Shown here in pieces: positions 59,271 through 64,000 of a stretch of DNA of 64,000 nt. The notes under the pieces are model-generated. The model was not told the origin of the DNA and searched no databases. It worked only from the letters and a program-made list of their open reading frames with translations. Position 1 is the stretch's first letter. Each line of letters starts with the position of its first letter. This stretch comes from Adiantum capillus-veneris (taxonomy: Eukaryota > Streptophyta > Polypodiopsida > Polypodiales > Pteridaceae), in the NCBI GenBank assembly GCA_014529385.2, contig CM043958.1:120620817-120684816 (forward strand), given 5' to 3'. Position numbers and translations under genes: made by a program.

Positions 59271-59867
59271 CTATCCTGGTCCTCTGATAGGTGCTTTTTG
59301 CATATTGTTCATCATGTCATTCATGCTTTTTAGCATATCTTCTATGGCTGAGAGTGGTACCGGAGTAGTCATTCCCACTTGTGCTGGTTTTGTGGATGCA
59401 TTCTTCTTGCTTTGGTTATCCTTAGGGACATCCTCTTCATTAAAGATCTCACAATTGTCTCCTACGCCGATAGCATCAAACACACATGCCTCTAGGGTTG
59501 TATGCTTTTTATTATAGAGTATAGCATGAAGTTCTTTGTTTAGCAGTCCCTCCAGAAACAATGATACAAGTCGCTCTTCTGCAGGTATCTCCATCTCTGG
59601 GCATATGGCAATGTATTGTTTCATTCGAGTTGCACAATCCCTAACAGACTCACCATGTTTCTACTTGAAGCTATAGATTTGAGCTACCGTATTATGTTTA
59701 ATCCACGATTTAGAACAAGCAGCTACAAATCCTTGAGCTAATGTATTCCGATCCATGATTGATCTTGTTGGAATGTTTTGGAACCATGTCAAAGCTTTTC
59801 CTTCTAATGTCATTCCGAACCCCTCGAATTGAGTATGGAAATCGAATATACGCTCTGCTCTTAGCAC
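59271..59867 (-). pseudogene. Gag capsid domain (element E3)
   Basis: RIFDFHTQFEGFGMTLEGKA, LTWFQNIPTRSIMDRN, WIKHNTVAQIYSFK (59867-59661), then MKQYIAICPEMEIPAEERLV and LFLEGLLNKELHAIL (59624-59271). A stop lies between the two frames near 59660. Confidence 0.8.
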
Positions 59868-59881
59868 TTGCTTAAAGGTTG

Positions 59882-60938
59882 CTAAGTGGTCATATGGATC
59901 CCTTGATCCACTGTATTTTCTGACCCATTTTTGAAAATCAGCTGATCTGACACGTCTATTTGGTTCAACTCCAGGTCTTCTGGGAGTTGGTCATGTTCCG
60001 AGTCCTTCAAACCAGTCTCTCGAAAATAGTGACTCATGTAGCCCTTGACTGGCCTTAGTGTCACCTGTTTTTTCTACGTGATGAGGTGGTTTCTGGTTTC
60101 TTCACATTACTCTCAGATGATCTCTCACGATGTTCGTCTCTTGGGGTGGTTTCTGGTCCTTGGCTCAATATCCAATCCCATATGGAATACCCCTGGTATT
60201 TGGTTTGTTCTACCTCCTCAGGAGTCATCATAACAAAATTGTTGTTATAACAATCCCTAAAGAAGTAAGTTGGTAGATCCACGGATCCCTTATCTTTGAT
60301 TTTGAAGATATAGATGATCTTCATGGCCGTTAATTGTCCTGGTCTAGCATGAGAAGTCCACAAAAGATCTTTTATGTTTCTATCTTACCAACAATAGACT
60401 CCGATCCTAGGATTATCCGTACTAAGCCGTTTCAAAGGCTTCAAGTCTACTTGATCGTATCCCTCTCGGATTCCAAAGTTGGTGGTCCTTCTTTTGCTGA
60501 CATATCCGGGATTATAGTGTTTACTTCTAATCCCCATTTGTCTACCACATTAGGATTTTCAACTTGTACATATTGAGTTCCGTTTTGATCCATGTACATT
60601 TTTCCTTGTTTGTTTGCCTTAATTTCTTCTTCGAAATCAATACCATGGTCATCAATGCGAATAGCATACTCTTCGTTAGGGTCCAAGTAAACCTGGGCTC
60701 CATGACGATTAGTCTTGTAAAAAGAGAGTATATGCTTATAGCGCATTGTCATTCTGATTTCCGAGTGAGTCGAGTAAGAAGAAATTTTGGATGTTGAATC
60801 TGAAAAAGTGTCCAAGACTTCTTCAGGAATTGTGTGCAAGGAATTGCCTTGATTCACGCTTTCTTCAGTGGATACTCTATTGGTGTTTTCTCCGAATAGT
60901 CCTTGATTTCCTATTACACGACCGGATCTAAGGTTCAT
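59882..60938 (-). pseudogene. Gag N-terminal extension (element E3)
   Basis: Starts MNLRSGRVIGNQGLFGENTN at 60938, 364 bp after the LTR. Pieces 60938-60447, 60363-60061 and 60064-59882 contain the HAQVYLDPNEEYAIRIDDHG and KIIYIFKIKDKGS blocks shared with E2. Function unknown; at least two breaks. Confidence 0.7.
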
Positions 60939-61302
60939 ATATACTTATGAAGCTCTGGTTTGAGTACTCACCTTAGATTGACTTGTCGTCAATTTCCACT
61001 TGATTCAATTGCAACTTCCTGTCAAGCCACTAATTCCTCGTCAAGCAAATCACATCCGTTACAGCATCAAATGACATCCAAACGTAACGAAACTTCTAGG
61101 ACAAGCTTATATGACCTAAGCACACATGTCTATGGCCTCAAACCCCACTTTAGGTCAAGTTTCAAAATTGCGATTATTAACATCAGTGGATTTTTGACCC
61201 TGAATGCATTTAAATGCTTAGCAATGATGCCCCAATACCCGCCTATACTTAGTTTTTGATTTGAACATGTAAATTCCTATTTCTGATGAAATTAGGCCGC
61301 GG
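60939..61302 (-). other. Short leader of element E3
   Basis: About 360 bp between LTR and gag ATG, colinear with both ends of the E2 leader (2993-5444) but without the 2-kb expansion. It holds one degenerate palindrome half (near 61157). Confidence 0.7.
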
Positions 61303-61736
61303 GTCGACGACGCCAAAAGCTACAAAATACTATGAATGGCTTATATCACTGCGTAGAGCTCTTACCTGCGGTTGCAATGCAACAAACACATTCGCAATGT
61401 GACAACCGAGGAGGGAGTAGGAAGCGCGAGAAGGAGAGAAGTGAGCGTCGTTAGCTCACGCTGTGTATTTCTTATCCAAAAACTTATAAAAAACTTACAG
61501 AAATTGGCTTTTATACCTTAGCCAAGGTTTTGGGGTGGTCAAAAGTAATAATCTGGAGTTCTACCAAAGCTGGAAATTGACTGGCTGATACAATCTGGAA
61601 GCTTGTAGCCCCGACTCATTAATTACAAAGTTTATCCAAGAAAATAGGAGTTACAATATTCCCGATTTATCAAAATAATAATTGTTTTACAAAGAGAACT
61701 CCAAAAAATGGTGTCCGTGCTAGCTTGCTGCTAATA
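61303..61736 (-). mobile_element. 5' LTR of gypsy element E3 (LTR B)
   Basis: 434 bp, read on the minus strand from TATTAGCAGCAAGCTAGCAC to GGCGTCGTCGAC. TATA box near 61510. Roughly 90 percent identical by eye to LTR A, which it abuts with no host sequence between. The first bases are TA instead of TG, so the integration end may be mutated. Confidence 0.8.
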
Positions 61737-62169
61737 GTCGGCGATGCTAAAAGCTATGAAATACTGTGAATGGCTTACGTCAATGCGTAGAGCTCTTACC
61801 TACGGTTGCAATGCAACAAACGTAATCACAATGTGACAACCGGAGAGAGAGTAGGAAGCGCGAGAAGGAGAGAAGTGAGTGCCGTGAGCTCACGCTGTGT
61901 ATTTCTTATCCAAAACTTATGAAAAACTTACAAAATTTGGCTTTTATACCTTACCCAAGGTTTTTGGGTGGTCAAAACTAATAATCTAGAGTTCTACCAA
62001 AGCTGACTAATGACTGGCTGATACAATCTGGAAGCTTGTAGCCCCGTCTCATTAATTATAGAGTTTATCCGAGAAAATAGGAGTTACAATATTCTCGATT
62101 TATCAAAATAATAAATGTTTTACAAAGAGAACTCTGAAAAATGGTGTCTATGTTAGCTTGTTGCTAACA
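61737..62169 (-). mobile_element. 3' LTR of a further element (LTR A)
   Basis: 433 bp, read on the minus strand from TGTTAGCAACAAGCTAACAT to AGCATCGCCGAC. Preceded by a polypurine tract, hence a 3' LTR of the element whose interior lies at 62.17-64 kb and beyond. TATA box near 61945. Confidence 0.8.
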
Positions 62170-64000
62170 TTCCCCCTCTCCTTGCCTGTGTCGTCCCTTG
62201 ACACAGCTTTACGGACTGAAATAGTCTTCGATTGACGGCTAGCGAGGCGGTCTTTAAGCGTATCCAGTGCCTTCTTGTATCTGATTCAGCTTTATTCTTT
62301 AGCTCCATTGCTGAGTAGCCTACAAACTTGGATCTAAGGTTGCTGATCATCGGTACAAATATCTTCGTTCGCCAGGTGAAGAATCCAGTGTAGAAAGCTT
62401 CTTCAAAGTCGAGCATATTATTCGATGGCAAGAATATACATTTGGCATAGAAGTCGTAAAGGAATTCTTCTGAAGGTTGACTACTCAGATCGTAGCATAT
62501 GCCTTTCTTACCTTCTATAAATGATATCCATGGGGCTCCTGTTTGCTCAGGCTCATTAAAAACTTGGATGCATGTGAGCAACATTTTGCAGATCTTATAT
62601 AACATGGTGTAGGAGAGATCCGGTAGACTCTTGAAGAAAGACATGGCAACCGTTAGGGTTTTCACCATGTATTCCTCTGTTGCTTGTCCTCTCTCTGGAG
62701 CTAGAGCCTAGGGTAGTTAAGCCAAGTTGGCCTCTTCTTTGTCAATGCTTCGTGCTCTTGCCATGTCCCTACTCTGGGTACATGACAAAAAGTTGGGTCT
62801 CTTTGAAGGGTTGCAGGGGCTCTTGTGAACAAAATCAGGTATCTTGGATTCTTGTTCAACCAGCTTAACCTCCACTTTGGGTGGTGTTTATTTGCGCCAT
62901 CTTCTTGCATATCTTTGTACAGCCTCTCTTTCACCTGTAATAATTTCACTTTGATGAGAGGGTATGGTAGGGATTGTGGTTCCATTGCGCATTAATTTGA
63001 TTGGGAGTGAGTTGAGTGACATTGATAGAGTGTAAAACTCTCAACTCCTAATCCATTGTGGCTTTCCACTACTCATCCACCTCTAGGGTGATCTTCTCCT
63101 TCAGTGCGTCTTCTTCATCTTTTGATAGCTGGACCATTGGCATTGTGTCTGCATCCGTGATATTGATCTAAAAATCCTCATCACCACTCGGCTCTGTTGT
63201 GGACTGTGTCTCAAATTCAGCAAACGAGACCAAGGGTATGTCTAGCTGTGGCAGCTCTGAAGTGCCTGCCTCTTCCTGCGTGTCTGGTTTCCCATCTCTG
63301 AGGAGTTGATTAACTTGCTTGAGCTCTGCTATTTCCTTTAGGAGCTCCTCTTCTCTTTGAACCTCCATCAGTGCCAATCCCTACACTGTGATTGTTCTAG
63401 CTTTAAAAATTCCAAATCAAGATCTTTGTTCTTCTTTTCCAGTGCCTTGTACACTTTGTCAGTTCCTTTGATCGAGGCCACATCTGGATTTTTTCTTATT
63501 TGCCGCAAGAAAATTGCCTGATCATTGATCCGCTATTCAGAGTACTGCAGAGAAGCATTGGCAACATCTAATCGCACCTAAATTTTTTGAGCTGACAGAG
63601 ATGTCGTAAGAAGTTCATTCGTCATTCGTAACTTTTGTCAGCTGCTCGTCTTTTGCTTTGTAGGCATCAAATAATTTGGTGAGTAAATCACTTAACTCCT
63701 CCATTTTGTTGTGTTGCCTATCCCTACCTAGCTGGTGTTGTTCAGCTTCTGCCTCATCTCTTGCACCTGCCTTTGAAGATCGGTGATGACAGTCATCCTG
63801 TCTTCTAACTCTCCTTGGAGAGAGTCGATCACCATCTCAAGTTCTTTGGCCTTTGTGCTACGGTTTAATGCTGCTGAACGGAGTTTCTCCTTCATTTCTT
63901 GCATTTTCCATGTATATTCATTGACTTGTACTATTATCTCATCGTTTGACTGCCACTCCTCCTGTCGTGCTAGTTGAGATGTGTATGCAGCCTCATGTGT
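62153..64000 (-). pseudogene. Unrecognised retroelement-associated helical protein, copy 2 (runs off the window)
   Basis: Homologue of 47573-49659. The C-terminal third is in one frame (62668-62153): MVKTLTVAMSFFKSLPDLSY, QTGAPWISFIEGKKGICYDL, FAKCIFLPSNN-like and FVPMISNLRSKFVGYSAMEL blocks, ending ARRGGMLATS with the stop a few bases inside LTR A. Upstream frames (62985-62701, 63377-63168) carry the SLPYPLIKVKLLQVKERLYK and PKWRLSWLNKNPRYLILFT blocks. Frame breaks between pieces. The N-terminal part lies beyond 64000. Unknown function; the sharing of its end with the polypurine tract and LTR ties it to the element. Confidence 0.65.
62170..62183 (-). promoter_or_regulatory. Polypurine tract before LTR A
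   Basis: Minus strand AAGGAGAGGGGGA directly before TGTTAGC. It also encodes the last residues of the ORF upstream. Confidence 0.8.

Overview
The window looks like nuclear DNA of a land plant, most likely a large, repeat-rich genome of a non-seed plant such as a fern; that last step is inference. The signs are spliceosomal introns, Ty3/gypsy elements including a Tat-type fragment with a second RNase H, a Ty1/copia relic, a BED/DUF659 hAT relic, a PIF1/Helitron-type helicase relic, long CA/GA microsatellites and a private satellite. There are no bacterial operons, CRISPR arrays or rRNA/tRNA genes that I can support.

Layout. 1-9.2 kb: nested retroelements on the + strand. A degenerate gypsy gag (1-2556) is broken by a second, related gypsy element (LTR 2557-2992, expanded palindrome-bearing leader, gag to 8460), itself broken by a 5'-truncated copia 3' end (8461-9175, minus strand). 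9.2-11.8 kb: microsatellites and a purine/G-rich tract. 11.8-14.15 kb: minus-strand Tat gypsy pol fragment. 14.17-20.6 kb: tandem satellite whose motif is TTGGACAAGTGGTGGACCTT.

20.67-34.25 kb: the only intact-looking host-type locus. Two constant exons (20669-21856, 21941-23321) encode a ParB-like domain followed by a beta-class-like DNA methyltransferase fold with a degenerate catalytic motif. The single phase-1 donor at 23322 is in frame with three separate downstream acceptors. Each opens an exon that runs to its own stop: a SET domain (25919-26475), an FCP1/NIF-like HAD domain with a SAP-like tail (27118-28316), and a second FCP1/NIF-like HAD domain (33471-34246). I read this as one gene with interchangeable terminal exons (predicted products 841, 1255 and 1114 aa, plus an 859-aa intron-retention form). 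This is the best candidate for an undescribed system here. Its introns and flanks carry the satellite, in + orientation up to about 27 kb and mainly inverted from about 29.2 to 36.5 kb.

34.3-47.5 kb: decayed DNA with a PIF1 helicase relic, a gag/ORF1-like ORF, a fold-back element with Pol III-like boxes, a copia RT scrap, a hAT relic and small tandem repeats. 47.5-64 kb: minus-strand gypsy material. A near-complete element (LTR 61303-61736, gag, protease, RT, RNase H, duplicated H2C2 finger, integrase) carries a second retropepsin-like domain fused behind the integrase. Two copies of an unrecognised acidic, helical protein lie at 47.57-49.66 kb and 62.15-64.0 kb; the latter abuts a polypurine tract and an LTR (61737-62169) that is joined head-to-tail with LTR 61303-61736.
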